Assembly (NCBI RefSeq): GCF_019396345.1
Contig: NZ_JAHKRM010000007.1
Span: 186,001-250,000 of the forward strand
From: Nonomuraea guangzhouensis
GTDB taxonomy: Bacteria; Actinomycetota; Actinomycetes; Streptosporangiales; Streptosporangiaceae
Length of the DNA stretch: 64,000 bases
Direction of reading: 5' to 3'
Shown: in pieces, positions 54,701-64,000 of the stretch
How the letters are laid out: every line of letters starts with the position of its first letter
How positions within the stretch are numbered: the stretch's first letter is position 1
Translations under genes and position numbers: made by a program
Notes under the pieces: model-generated
Told to the model about the DNA's origin: nothing
Seen by the model: only the letters and a program-made list of their open reading frames with translations
Databases searched by the model: none

Positions 54701-56452
54701 ATGGCGCTGGGTGATCGCTTCATCGATGCCACAAGCGGGGAGCCATTAACGGATCTGGTTCTCAGGTGGGCCGAGGAGAGGCCGGACGAGCCGGCGTTCA
54801 CTTTCGTGGACTACGGCAGCCACCGTGATGGTCGAAGGACCACGTTGACCTGGGCCGAGGCGCACCTGCGGGCCTGCGCGACGGCCGCCCGGCTGCGCCG
54901 GTTCGCCGAGCCCGGTGACCGGGTGGCGTTGCTGCTGCCCCAGGGGCTGGAGTATCTGATCACGATGCTCGGGTCCATGTACGCCCGGACCATCGCGGTG
55001 CCGTTGTTCTCCCCGGACCTGCCGGGTCGTTCCGCCCGCCTGGCCGGGGCCTACGCCGACGCCGATCCGGCCGTCGTCGTCGGTACGTCCCGCATCCTGC
55101 CGGAGGTACGGGTCTTCCTCGACGACCACGACCTGCCGCGACCGCGCGACCTCGTCGCGGCCGACGCCATCGAGCCCGCCGCCTGGGACCGGGAGCGGGT
55201 CGACCCGGAGGAGCTCGCCTATCTGCAGTACACCTCGGGTTCCACGCGTGAGCCTGCCGGGGTCGAGATCAGTCACCACAACCTGGCCGTCAACGCCCGG
55301 CAGTTATGGACGCGTTTCGGCGTCGACCGGCACCGGAGGGTGGCGATCGTCAGCTGGCTGCCGCTCTTCCACGACATGGGGCTGGTGGCCACGCTCGCGG
55401 CTCCGATCGTGCACGGCATCCAGGTGGACTTCACCGACCCGGCGTCGTACATCAGGCATCCGGCCCGGTGGCTGCGGATGATCTCCGACCGCCGGGACGA
55501 CGAGGTCCTGACCGCCGCCCCGAACTTCGCCTACGAATACTGCCTCACGCGTACGCGAGACACGAGCGGTCTCGATCTGCGGGGCTTGCGCTGGTGCCTC
55601 AACGGGGCAGAACCGGTCAGGCAGGGCACGCTGGATCGCTTCGCCGCCACGTTCGGCGCGACCGGCCTGCGCCCCGGGGCTCTGACGCCGTGCTACGGAC
55701 TCGCGGAGGCGACCGTGTTCGTCACCGCCGCCTGTGAGGACGTTCCGCCACGGATCCTCCGCGTCGATCCGATAAGCCTGCGCGAGGGGGTCGTGCGGCT
55801 CGCCGAGACGGAGCGCGGCGTGGGGATGGTCTCGTGCGGCAGCCCGGCCGGCCAGTACGTCGCCATCGTCGATCCCGAGACCTGCGCGGAACTCCCCGAT
55901 GACCGGATCGGTGAGATCTGGATCCACGGTCCCAACGTGGCGCGCGGCTACTGGCGCAAGCCCGAGCGCAGCCGGGAGATCTTCGGCGGACAACTCACCG
56001 AGCCCGCCGGCGGACTGCCCGCAGGTCCCTGGATGCGCACCGGCGACCTCGGCATCATTCATGACGGCGACTTGTACATAGCCGGCCGGATCAAAGATCT
56101 GATCATCATCGACGGTCGCAACCACTTTCCCCAAGACGTCGAGGCGACGGTGCAGGACGCGCATCCGGCTGTTCGCTCCGACCATGTGGCCGCCTTCGCG
56201 ATCGACGGAGCGGACACCGAGCACCTGGTCGTCGTCGCCGAACACTCCCGCGCCTTCCGGCTCGGTGAGCTGGATCACGACGAGGTCCGCAGCGTCGTAC
56301 GCGGCGCGGTCGGCGCGCTGCACGACGTGTGGGTGCATGATTTCGTGCTGGTCCGGCCGGGCGGCGTCCCTCGAACATCCAGCGGCAAGATCGCCCGCAG
56401 CGCCTGCAGACAGCTCTACCTCGCTTCACAGCTGCCCACTGTCCGGGAGTGA
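54701..56452 (+). CDS. fatty-acyl-AMP ligase (FAAL)
   Basis: A 583-residue ANL-superfamily ligase. The motif LQYTSGSTREPAGVEISHHN is the FAAL form of the AMP-binding loop, followed by WLPLFHDMGLVAT, CYGLAEATVFVTA, the hinge GRIKDLIIIDGRNHFPQDVE, and a tail RTSSGKIARSACRQLY typical of FAALs. FAALs make acyl-AMP and load the acyl group onto an ACP rather than CoA. The partner is the N-terminal ACP of the PKS just downstream. GAGGGGGAG precedes the ATG at 54701; the longer frame lacks support. The arrangement resembles FadD32-Pks13. Confidence 0.93.
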   Translation: MALGDRFIDATSGEPLTDLVLRWAEERPDEPAFTFVDYGSHRDGRRTTLTWAEAHLRACATAARLRRFAEPGDRVALLLPQGLEYLITMLGSMYARTIAVPLFSPDLPGRSARLAGAYADADPAVVVGTSRILPEVRVFLDDHDLPRPRDLVAADAIEPAAWDRERVDPEELAYLQYTSGSTREPAGVEISHHNLAVNARQLWTRFGVDRHRRVAIVSWLPLFHDMGLVATLAAPIVHGIQVDFTDPASYIRHPARWLRMISDRRDDEVLTAAPNFAYEYCLTRTRDTSGLDLRGLRWCLNGAEPVRQGTLDRFAATFGATGLRPGALTPCYGLAEATVFVTAACEDVPPRILRVDPISLREGVVRLAETERGVGMVSCGSPAGQYVAIVDPETCAELPDDRIGEIWIHGPNVARGYWRKPERSREIFGGQLTEPAGGLPAGPWMRTGDLGIIHDGDLYIAGRIKDLIIIDGRNHFPQDVEATVQDAHPAVRSDHVAAFAIDGADTEHLVVVAEHSRAFRLGELDHDEVRSVVRGAVGALHDVWVHDFVLVRPGGVPRTSSGKIARSACRQLYLASQLPTVRE

Positions 56453-56472
56453 CCCCGCAGAAGGAGCACCTC

Positions 56473-56595
56473 ATGTGCCATCCGGCGTACGCGCCCGATC
56501 GCGCATTCGTCCGGGGACAGGGAAAGGCAGATCTCATCCGCAGGCACACAACAACCATTGATCCCGCTGCGAGGGGGTCGATAACCAGGAGGTAA
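56473..56595 (+). CDS. 40-residue small ORF between FAAL and PKS
   Basis: A short ORF starts at ATG 56473 with AAGGAG 6 bp upstream. It begins MCHPAYAPDR, is basic, and ends ARGSITRR. Its TAA stop overlaps the AGGAGG ribosome-binding site of the PKS gene, so translation would terminate exactly where PKS initiation begins. That suggests a coupling or leader peptide, or a small partner protein. No known family is recognised. The 146-bp gap is otherwise empty. Confidence 0.5.
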   Translation: MCHPAYAPDRAFVRGQGKADLIRRHTTTIDPAARGSITRR

Positions 56596-56598
56596 ACA

Positions 56599-59500
56599 AT
56601 GCCGAACGCCCATCGCAACGAACCGAACGAGTCCTCGATCCGTGAATTCCTGATCGGCCGGGTGGCCGATCGCTGCAATCTGCGGAAGAAAGAAATAGAT
56701 CCGGACCGTCCGCTGGCCGACATCGGGTTCGGATCGCGCGACGCCGTGGCCATCATCGGTGAGGTGGAAGAGTGGCTCGGCTGCTCATTGCCTCCCCTCC
56801 TGCTCTACGAATATCCGACCATCACCCATCTCGCTCACATGCTGATGGGTCTGCGGCAGGACCGCCCCGCCCCGCCCCGCCTCTCAGCCGGCCGATCCAC
56901 GGATGCGATCGCCGTGGTGGGCCTTGGCTGCCGATTTCCCGGCGGAACAGCGGGCCCGGAAGCGTACTGGCGATTCCTGACCGAGGGAGGCGACGCGATC
57001 GGGGAAGTACCCGCGGGCCGATGGGAGCGACTGGACGGCGCCCAGCGGTTCGGGGGTTTCCTGGAGGACGTCGCCGGATTCGACTCGCGGTTCTTCGGCA
57101 TCACAGCGAGCGAGGCGGACGCCATGGACCCGCAGCAGCGACTGCTGCTCGAGGTAGCCTACGAGGCTCTGGACCACGCGGGCATCGCTCCCAGGTCACT
57201 GCGCGGCAGCCGTACGGGGGTATTCGTCGGCATCTCCTCCCCGGAGTACGCGCTGCTGACGATGGCCGAATCGGCCGCGCTGTCGCCTTGGACGGCGACG
57301 GGGGTGGCCTTGAGCATCGCCGCCAACCGGCTGTCCTACCTGCTGGATCTGCACGGCACGTCGTTGAGCGTCGACACGGCCTGCTCCTCGTCACTGGTGG
57401 CCGTCCATCTCGCCGTACAGGACCTGCGGGCCGGTCAGAGCGACCTGGCGCTGGCCGCCGGCGTCAACGTCCTGCTCTCCCCGACGATCACCCAGACGTT
57501 CGAGCTGGCGGGCGCCACCGCCCCTGACGGCCGCTGCAAGGCCTTCGACGCCTCGGCGGACGGGATGGTACGCGCGGAGGGGTGCGGCCTGGTCGTCCTG
57601 AAACGCCTCGAGGACGCCTACCGCGACGGCGACCGGGTGTTAGCGGTCATCCAGAACACCGCCGTGAACTCCGACGGCCGCTCCAACGGTCTGGCCGCCC
57701 CCAGCCCGGAGGCGCAGAAAGCGCTGCTGCGCGAGGCGTACGCCGGGCTGACCCCGCCGGACTACATCGAGGCCCACGGCACCGGAACCCTGCTCGGCGA
57801 CCCGATCGAAGCGCACGCCCTCGGCGCGGTGCTGGGCCAGGATCGCGCCGGTGCCCTGTTGATCGGCTCCGTCAAGACCAACCTCGGCCATCTGGAACCC
57901 GCCGCGGGGATCGCCGGGCTGATCAAGACCGTGCTCGCGCTGTGGCACCGGAGCATCCCGCCGAGCCTGCACTATCACCAGCCGAACCCGCACATCGACT
58001 TCGACCGGTGGCGCCTGAAGGTCGTCACCGAACCGACGCCCTGGCCGTCACCCGCGCCCCGGGCAGGCGTGTCGGCCTTCGGCTTCGGCGGTACGAACGC
58101 CCATGTCGTGCTGGCGGCGGCACCCGAGAGACCCGAGCCGGTCGCCGGGTCCGGCCCGGTCCACACGCTGCTCCTCTCCGACGTCTCCGCCGAGCGCGTC
58201 ACCGAGTACGCGGGGCGGCTGGCCGACCACGTCGTCGATCCGGCGAACGTCGCCTGCACCCTCGCCCGCCGCTACGGCAGAGGCCGGTTCGGGGCCGCAG
58301 TCGTGGGGCGCGACCGCGAGACGCTCACCACCGCGCTCCGGGCGCTGGCTCGCGGGCGCCACGACCCGAGGGTGGTCACGGGTGTGGACACCGGCATGCC
58401 CGCGCCGGTCTGGGTCTTCTCGGGGTACGGGGCGCAGCGACCGGGTATGGGGCGCACGCTGCTGGCCGAGGAGCGCGCGTTCGCCGCCACCATCGATCTC
58501 CTGGAACCCTTGGTCCAGGCCGAGGCCGGGTTCTCGGTGCGCGAGACGCTGCACGCCGACCGGCCGGACCCCGCCGAGACGATGGTGGTGCTGTTCGCCG
58601 TACAGGTCGCGTTGGCGCGGCTCTGGCAGGCGTACGGCGTGAAGCCCGCCGCGGTGATCGGGCACTCGATGGGTGAGGTCGCCGCCGTGGTGGTGGCCGG
58701 GGCGCTGTCGTTGCGGGACGGGGTCACGGTCATCTGCCGTCGAGCCCGCCTGCTCTCCGGGATCGCGGGCGGGGGAGCCATGTGCGTCCTCGGCGCCTCG
58801 GCCGAGGAGGCCGCCGAGCTGAGCAAGGACTGCCCCGACGTGCACCTCGCCGTGCGTACGGCACCGCGGCAGACGGTGCTGACGGGCGACGCCGGCCAGA
58901 TCGCCACGGTGGTGAGCCGCGCCGAGCGACGTGGCCTGCTCGCCCGCCCGGTACGCGCCGAAGGAGCGGGCCACTCGCCCCAGGTCGAGCCGTTGCTGTC
59001 CCCCTTTCGGGAGCAACTGGCGGGGATCCGACCGGCGAAACTACGAGTCCCGCTCTACTCCACCGTCCTGGACAACCCGCGGCGGATCCCGGCGTTCGAC
59101 GGCGACTACTGGGCGGCGAACATGCGCGATCCCGTCCGGCTCGTCGATGCCGTCCAGGCCGCCGCCGAGGACGGCCACCGCGCGTTCATCGAGATCTCCG
59201 CGCACCCGCTGCTGACCCACGCGCTGAGCGAGACCGTACGGGACTCGCTCGTGCTGCCCACCCTGCGGGGCGGCCCGACACGGGACACCGAGACCGACGA
59301 CACCCTCACCTTCCACGCGCAGCTCGCCGCGCTCAGGCTCAGCGGATCGCCGATCGCGCGGTCCACTCCCGGCCGGGTCATCGACGTGCCAGGCCCGAGC
59401 TGGCGGCACGAACACCACTGGATGCCGACGCGGCGCACATCCGCCCGATCATCGTTTCACCCGCTGCTCGGCGTCCACGTCGAACTTCCCGGCGGACGGC

Positions 59501-62500
59501 ACGCGTGGAGCGCGAACGTGGGCGAGGCCATGCTGCCGTGGCTGCCGCTGCACGGCGTCACCGTCCTGCCCGCGGCCGCGTACGCGGAGATCGTCCTGAC
59601 CGCCGGAGCCGCGGCACTCGACACGGACGACCTGATCGTGCGCGGCCTGCGCGTCGTCAAGCTGCTTCCGCTGGACGAACAGACGACGATCACCACCTCG
59701 CTGACGATCACGCCGCATGAGGCCGGCGGCCCCCACGCGAAGGTACGGGTGCAGACCCGTACACCCGCCGGGCAATGGACGCTCCTCGCTACCGCGTCCA
59801 TTGGCAGCGGACAGGTCACCCCGCGCGATATGGCGGCCCGGGTTCCGGTGCCCGCCGCCGAGCAGGCGGACCACCGATTCCGGGCGCACCCCGTTGTCCT
59901 GGATCGATGCCTGGCCTCTTTCGGCGCGGAGTGGACCGCCATGGGCATCGGCTCGATGCGCGTGCTCGGGCCGACCCGGGAGGGCGGCCACTGCGAGTTC
60001 ACGGCTCCCCGGCGGAGAAAGGACGGCACGGCGGTCGCCGCGCTGCGACTCGTGGACGAGACGGGCAGAGTCGTGCTGGAGGCCGACGGCGTCCATTTGC
60101 GCCGGCTGCCGGCAACCTCCGTACCCGTACCGTTGGCCGCCAAGCTGGTCGAGGCCGTGTGGAGCCCGACGGCGCCGCACCAGCCGGGCCAGGCGGCCGA
60201 GTCGGCCGGTTGGCTGGTGCTCGCCGATCCCGGGGACTCCTTCACCGAGGCGGTCACCGGGATACTCACGCACGCGGGACACCGCATCACGGCACGTCAC
60301 CGCATCTCCCGGGAGCACACGTGGCGAGACCTCCAGAACCGGACGGCCTCGCCGGACAACGTGGCGCTCGTGGTGCCGACCCGGCTCACCGACAAGGAAC
60401 TGGTGCTCAGCGTGTCCGCCCTGGTCCGCGCGCTGCCACCCGACGTGCGGCTGTGGTTCGTCACCCGGCGCTCGATCGCCGTCCGGCCCGGCGAGGCGGG
60501 TGAGCCGGGGCAGGCGTTCCTGCGCGCCCTGGTCAGAGTTCTGGCGTTCGAGCACCCTGCTCTGCGCGCGAGTCTCGTCGACGTGGACGACCCCGTGGCG
60601 GCGGCCGCCGAACTGCTGGGCGGCACCGCCGACACCGAGGTCGCCTGGCGCGACGGGGTTCGCCACGTGGCGCGACTGCGGCGGGCCCGCCTCGGTACGG
60701 GGGCATGGCGGCACCTCGTACGGCCGGGCGGCGCCTACGCGATCAGCGGCGGATACGGGGGCCTGGGCCTGGTCACCGCCCAGCGGCTGGTCGAGCGGGG
60801 CGCAGGACGCCTGGTGCTCTCCGGCCGATCCGGCCCGGGGCCCGAAGCCAAGAAGATCATCGATAGCTTGCGCAGGGCCGGCGCGGAGATCGAGATCGTG
60901 CTCGGTGACATCGCCGCGCCCGGCGTGGCCGAACGGATGGTCGCCGCCGGCCAGCGGGACGGCTTGCGGCTGCATGGGGTGGTGCACGCCGCGGGCGGTC
61001 TGGCGGACCGGATCTTCACGGAGGTCGGACCCGAGGACCTGCACCAGGTGTGGGCACCCAAGGTGACCGGCGCCCTGCGGCTGCACGAAGCCACCGAGGA
61101 TCTCGACCTCGACTGGTGGGTGGTCTACTCCTCGGCCGCCGCGCTGCTCGGCTCACCGGGGCAGGCGGCTTACGCGGCGGCCAACGCGTACGCCGACGCG
61201 CTCGTCGACTGGCGCCGGGCGCACGGCCTGCCGGCCACCACGATCAACTGGGGAACGTGGGCCGACGTGGGTGGCGCCGCCGGCCTGCGGGTCGACGTGC
61301 TGGACCCGCTCACCCCGGAAGAAGGCGCGGACGCGCTGGAGGCGCTGCTCGTGCACGACCAGAGATCCGCCGGCGTGCTCCGCTTCAACGCACGCCGGGC
61401 GCTGGCCGCCTTCCCCGAGATCCGCGAACAGCCGTACTTCTCGGAACTCGTCGACGCGACCTCCGACGACAGCACGGGCACCGATGATTGGCCCGGGCCG
61501 GAGCGGCTCCGCACCCTCGATCCCGGCACCGCTCGGCGGCTCGTCCGCGAGCGGGTGAGCGACAGGGTGGCGACCGTACTCGGGTTCACTCCCGACCCGG
61601 CGCGGCCGCTGACCGAGCTCGGGCTAGACTCCCTCGTCGCCGTACGGATCAAGAGCGCGCTGGAGCACGACTTCGGCGTCCCCGTCGAGGCTGCGACTCT
61701 GCTGCGGGGCGGCAACCTCGCGGACCTGCAGGCCGAGCTCTGCCGGAGCCTCGGCCTCGCCGGGCAACCCGCTCCCGTGGAGGCCGGGCGCGGCATCGTG
61801 CGGTCGCTCGCCAACGGCACGCAACCAGCATCCGGGGTGCCGTTCTTCTGTGCGCACCCGGCGGGCGGCAGCTCAAGCGTGTACCGGCCGCTGGCCGCCC
61901 TGCTCGGCGAAGACCAGGTGATCTATGGGCTGGAGCGGTTCGAGGACAACCTCGAACTGGCGGCTCGCGCCGACCGCTACATCGACCTGATCCGCGCCAC
62001 GCAGCCCGAAGGGCCCTACCGGCTGGGTGGCTGGTCGTTCGGCGGGGTGCTCGCGTACGAGATCGCCCGGCGGCTCGACCAAGGCGAGGTCGAACTGGTC
62101 GCGATGATCGACGCCGGCCTGCCCAAACAGGTGGAGAACGTGCTCGAGACCACCGCCCGCCGATACGCCGACTTCGGCAGATATCTCACCACAACGTATG
62201 GGATACCGGTCTCGCTGCCGTACGAGGAACTGATCACGCTGGATGAGGAGCAGCAGCTCGCGCTGGTCATCGAGCGGACCACGCCGCTGATGGCGCACCT
62301 GCCGCCGGCCGTGGCGGTGCATCAGTTCACCTCGCACGAAGACACGCGATGCCTGGAACGGTATGTCCCCGGGCCCTACGACGGGCGGGTCGTGCTCTAC
62401 CGCTCGACCGAGCCGACGCCCTGGACCGTGCACGACGCCCGCTACGACCTGGACGAAGCCAACGGCTTCGGGGACCTGTGCCCGCGGCTGGAGATCGTCT

Positions 62501-62658
62501 CGGTGCCGGGCACCCATCACCTCAACCTCCTCGACCCGCCCGGCGTCAACGTCATCGCCGATCACCTGCGCGGCCTGCTCTCAGGCAGCCGCAGACCACC
62601 CGGTCGTCGAGCTGACACAGCCACAAGCGACGTTCCTGGTGAGGCGAGCAATGTCTGA
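56599..62658 (+). CDS. type I polyketide synthase, ACP-KS-AT-DH*-KR-ACP-TE
   Basis: A 2019-residue single-module PKS. ACP1 has GFGS at residues 43-46. KS: Cys262 in DTACSSS, His393 in EAHGTGT and His431 in [10 protein letters not shown]: Ser690 in GHSMGE and GAGH at 789-792, where methylmalonyl ATs have YASH and malonyl ATs HAFH. DH-like (about 953-1175): the catalytic His position is Leu982 ([11 protein letters not shown]), Asp1102 kept, so probably inactive. KR: GGYGGLG (1384-1390), Tyr1525 in the AAYAAANA active site. ACP2: GLDSL, Ser1678. TE: GWSFGG, Ser1813, and a late GTHH. No ER. The FAAL-primed ACP1 implies a fatty starter, extension with an alkylmalonyl unit, keto reduction and TE release. 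AGGAGG precedes the ATG. Confidence 0.93.
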   Translation: MPNAHRNEPNESSIREFLIGRVADRCNLRKKEIDPDRPLADIGFGSRDAVAIIGEVEEWLGCSLPPLLLYEYPTITHLAHMLMGLRQDRPAPPRLSAGRSTDAIAVVGLGCRFPGGTAGPEAYWRFLTEGGDAIGEVPAGRWERLDGAQRFGGFLEDVAGFDSRFFGITASEADAMDPQQRLLLEVAYEALDHAGIAPRSLRGSRTGVFVGISSPEYALLTMAESAALSPWTATGVALSIAANRLSYLLDLHGTSLSVDTACSSSLVAVHLAVQDLRAGQSDLALAAGVNVLLSPTITQTFELAGATAPDGRCKAFDASADGMVRAEGCGLVVLKRLEDAYRDGDRVLAVIQNTAVNSDGRSNGLAAPSPEAQKALLREAYAGLTPPDYIEAHGTGTLLGDPIEAHALGAVLGQDRAGALLIGSVKTNLGHLEPAAGIAGLIKTVLALWHRSIPPSLHYHQPNPHIDFDRWRLKVVTEPTPWPSPAPRAGVSAFGFGGTNAHVVLAAAPERPEPVAGSGPVHTLLLSDVSAERVTEYAGRLADHVVDPANVACTLARRYGRGRFGAAVVGRDRETLTTALRALARGRHDPRVVTGVDTGMPAPVWVFSGYGAQRPGMGRTLLAEERAFAATIDLLEPLVQAEAGFSVRETLHADRPDPAETMVVLFAVQVALARLWQAYGVKPAAVIGHSMGEVAAVVVAGALSLRDGVTVICRRARLLSGIAGGGAMCVLGASAEEAAELSKDCPDVHLAVRTAPRQTVLTGDAGQIATVVSRAERRGLLARPVRAEGAGHSPQVEPLLSPFREQLAGIRPAKLRVPLYSTVLDNPRRIPAFDGDYWAANMRDPVRLVDAVQAAAEDGHRAFIEISAHPLLTHALSETVRDSLVLPTLRGGPTRDTETDDTLTFHAQLAALRLSGSPIARSTPGRVIDVPGPSWRHEHHWMPTRRTSARSSFHPLLGVHVELPGGRHAWSANVGEAMLPWLPLHGVTVLPAAAYAEIVLTAGAAALDTDDLIVRGLRVVKLLPLDEQTTITTSLTITPHEAGGPHAKVRVQTRTPAGQWTLLATASIGSGQVTPRDMAARVPVPAAEQADHRFRAHPVVLDRCLASFGAEWTAMGIGSMRVLGPTREGGHCEFTAPRRRKDGTAVAALRLVDETGRVVLEADGVHLRRLPATSVPVPLAAKLVEAVWSPTAPHQPGQAAESAGWLVLADPGDSFTEAVTGILTHAGHRITARHRISREHTWRDLQNRTASPDNVALVVPTRLTDKELVLSVSALVRALPPDVRLWFVTRRSIAVRPGEAGEPGQAFLRALVRVLAFEHPALRASLVDVDDPVAAAAELLGGTADTEVAWRDGVRHVARLRRARLGTGAWRHLVRPGGAYAISGGYGGLGLVTAQRLVERGAGRLVLSGRSGPGPEAKKIIDSLRRAGAEIEIVLGDIAAPGVAERMVAAGQRDGLRLHGVVHAAGGLADRIFTEVGPEDLHQVWAPKVTGALRLHEATEDLDLDWWVVYSSAAALLGSPGQAAYAAANAYADALVDWRRAHGLPATTINWGTWADVGGAAGLRVDVLDPLTPEEGADALEALLVHDQRSAGVLRFNARRALAAFPEIREQPYFSELVDATSDDSTGTDDWPGPERLRTLDPGTARRLVRERVSDRVATVLGFTPDPARPLTELGLDSLVAVRIKSALEHDFGVPVEAATLLRGGNLADLQAELCRSLGLAGQPAPVEAGRGIVRSLANGTQPASGVPFFCAHPAGGSSSVYRPLAALLGEDQVIYGLERFEDNLELAARADRYIDLIRATQPEGPYRLGGWSFGGVLAYEIARRLDQGEVELVAMIDAGLPKQVENVLETTARRYADFGRYLTTTYGIPVSLPYEELITLDEEQQLALVIERTTPLMAHLPPAVAVHQFTSHEDTRCLERYVPGPYDGRVVLYRSTEPTPWTVHDARYDLDEANGFGDLCPRLEIVSVPGTHHLNLLDPPGVNVIADHLRGLLSGSRRPPGRRADTATSDVPGEASNV

Positions 62659-63967
62659 TCTGATCCACGCGGTCCGCGCGGGGGCGAGCCCCGCCGAGCT
62701 CCTCGCATGTGACCTGCCCACCCGCTTCCGAGCCGCGTACACCCTCAAGGCAGAGATCGCCCTGTTCGCCGGAACCTCCGACAAGGATGTCCGCCGCTCC
62801 ATCCACGTGGGGGAGGTGGAGATGCCGGAACTCGCCCCGGACGAGGTCGTGGTGGCGGTGATGGCCTCAGCGGTCAACTTCAACAGCGTCTGGAGCGCGA
62901 TCTTCGAGCCGGTCCCGACCTTCACCTTTCTGCGGCGCCGGACGAGTGATGGCCGATGGTGGCCACGGCACGATCGGGAATACCACGTCATCGGGTCGGA
63001 CGCCTCAGGCGTGGTGGTACGCACGGGGGAGGCGGTGTGGAACTGCTCGGTCGGTGACCGGGTGGTCATCCACCCCGGAGTCGTCGATCCGGGCAACCCG
63101 TACTCCCAGGACGACGGCGTCATGGCGGCGCCGCTCGCCTGGGGCTACGAGACCAACTTCGGTGGCATGGCCGACTTCACCATCGTCAAGGCGAACCAGA
63201 TCATCCCCAAGCCGGAGTGCCTGACCTGGGAGGAGGCCGCGGCCAACACCCTCTGCGCCGGGACGGCGTACCGCATGCTCATCGGCCGACACGGAGCCCG
63301 GATGAAGCAGGGCGACATCGTCCTCATCTGGGGTGCCACGGGAGGTCTCGGCAGTTACGCGATCCAGTTCGTCCTCAACGGCGGCGGTATCCCCGTGTGC
63401 GTCGTCAGTTCCTCGGCCAAAGCCGAGATCATCCACGCCATGGGCGGCCGGAACGTCATCGACCGTACGAGCCTGGAGCTCGGCGACCACGGATTGCGCG
63501 ATCCGGCGTCGTGGCGGCTGCTGGGCCGCCGCATCCGGGAACTGACCGGCCAAGACCCCCATATCGTCTTCGAGTACCTCGGTCAGGAGACGTTCGCGGC
63601 CTCCGTGGGCCTCGCCCGGACCGGCGGCTCCATCGTGACCTGCGGATCCAGCACGGGCTACTGGCACCAGTACGACAACCGGTATCTGTGGATGCGGATC
63701 AAGCGGATCATCGGCAGCCACGGCGCGAACTACCAGGAAGCCACCGAGGTCAACCGGCTGATCAGCCTGGGGACGATCACGCCGACCCTGTCGAGGACCT
63801 ACCCACTGGAGCACGCCGCGGAAGCCGTCCGGTCAGTCCAGCAGGGCGATCACATCGGCAAGATCGGGATCCGCTGCCTCGCTCCCTCGGAAGGGCTGGG
63901 CGTGACCGACCTGGCGCTCCGCGAACGCATCGGCGAAGACCGGCTCGGTCTCTTCCGCTCTCATTGA
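62651..63967 (+). CDS. ccr: crotonyl-CoA carboxylase/reductase (Ccr)
   Basis: A 438-residue MDR enzyme that reductively carboxylates 2-enoyl-CoA to alkylmalonyl-CoA. NADPH motif IWGATGGLGSYA (about residues 227-238). Residues known to hold CO2 in this family appear conserved: Asn in SAVNFNSVW (about 76-78), Glu167 in AWGYETNFGG and His357 in IIGSHGANYQE. It is therefore likely a true carboxylase rather than a plain enoyl reductase. Its ATG overlaps the PKS stop by 8 bp, with GAGG upstream. It would supply an alkylmalonyl extender for the PKS AT domain. Confidence 0.93.
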   Translation: MSDLIHAVRAGASPAELLACDLPTRFRAAYTLKAEIALFAGTSDKDVRRSIHVGEVEMPELAPDEVVVAVMASAVNFNSVWSAIFEPVPTFTFLRRRTSDGRWWPRHDREYHVIGSDASGVVVRTGEAVWNCSVGDRVVIHPGVVDPGNPYSQDDGVMAAPLAWGYETNFGGMADFTIVKANQIIPKPECLTWEEAAANTLCAGTAYRMLIGRHGARMKQGDIVLIWGATGGLGSYAIQFVLNGGGIPVCVVSSSAKAEIIHAMGGRNVIDRTSLELGDHGLRDPASWRLLGRRIRELTGQDPHIVFEYLGQETFAASVGLARTGGSIVTCGSSTGYWHQYDNRYLWMRIKRIIGSHGANYQEATEVNRLISLGTITPTLSRTYPLEHAAEAVRSVQQGDHIGKIGIRCLAPSEGLGVTDLALRERIGEDRLGLFRSH

Positions 63968-63976
63968 GGAGGGCCC

Positions 63977-64000
63977 GTGGTGAACAACGCCAGGGCACCC
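63977..64000 (+). CDS. start of a further gene in the FAAL-PKS operon (cut by window edge)
   Basis: GAGGAGGG lies 5 bp before a GTG at 63977 (a second GTG at 63980), 9 bp after the ccr stop. Only MVNNARAP is visible, so nothing can be said about its function. Confidence 0.5.

Noticed and set aside
54701-56452. FAAL read as an ordinary long-chain acyl-CoA synthetase
   Set aside because: The YTSGSTREPAGV loop and C-terminal RTSSGKIARSACR are of the FAAL type, and an ACP-starting PKS follows directly.

Overview
The window looks like chromosomal DNA of a high-GC filamentous actinomycete. Coding density is high, GTG starts are common, ATGA/GTGA stop-start overlaps are frequent, and there are F420-type LLM oxidoreductase, LAL-type LuxR and FAAL/PKS genes. 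A Streptosporangiaceae relative (Nonomuraea-like) is a guess from style only. I see no rRNA, tRNA, CRISPR array or intact insertion sequence.

Layout. (1) 1-3329: a minus-strand quaternary-amine module with a TetR regulator, a CntA/GbcA-like Rieske oxygenase, a beta-keto acid cleavage enzyme and a 3-hydroxyacyl-CoA-dehydrogenase-like (carnitine-dehydrogenase-like) enzyme cut by the window edge. Twin operator-like repeats precede the oxygenase. (2) 3388-10693: a translationally coupled trio of a SWIM zinc-finger protein and two giant paralogues of unknown function (DUF6493-like). (3) 10765-19275: a xylan or oligosaccharide locus with a six-hairpin glycosidase, a divergent LacI regulator, a secreted GH10 xylanase and a three-gene sugar ABC importer. 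(4) 19265-22140: an MBL-fold protein, an HXXEE-type membrane protein and an M24-fold protein with degenerate metal ligands, divergent from a LuxR/LAL regulator. (5) 22237-28646: regulators (LuxR, TetR, AraC), a DUF2306 membrane protein and a quinone-oxidoreductase-like MDR enzyme.

(6) 28960-50475: a large acyl-CoA catabolic island. It holds two thiolases, two SDRs, an acyl-CoA synthetase, two enoyl-CoA hydratases, an alpha-methylacyl-CoA racemase, three acyl-CoA dehydrogenases, a MaoC hydratase, two LysR regulators and one TetR regulator, a complete LivFGHM-type importer with its binding protein, and an LLM flavoenzyme. Together they could import, activate, epimerise and beta-oxidise a branched or cyclic carboxylic acid; the substrate is not readable. 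Two families of candidate operator sites tie the island together: a LysR-like motif at three places, and a GATCGTT TetR-like motif shared with the quaternary-amine module. A second dehydratase in this island is broken (N-terminal loss plus a frameshift).

(7) 50505-54372: a TPR-like protein, an N-terminally truncated sulfatase pseudogene and a secreted DUF11 repeat protein ending in a perfect hairpin terminator. (8) 54420-64000: after an AT-rich stretch comes a biosynthetic operon with a fatty-acyl-AMP ligase, a 40-codon ORF, a type I PKS (ACP-KS-AT-DH*-KR-ACP-TE) with a dead-looking DH, a crotonyl-CoA carboxylase/reductase, and the first codons of another gene at the edge. The domain order echoes the FadD32-Pks13 mycolate condensation system but adds a KR and a dedicated alkylmalonyl-CoA supply. 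Its expected product is an alpha-branched beta-hydroxy fatty acid. This is the best candidate for an undescribed system here.
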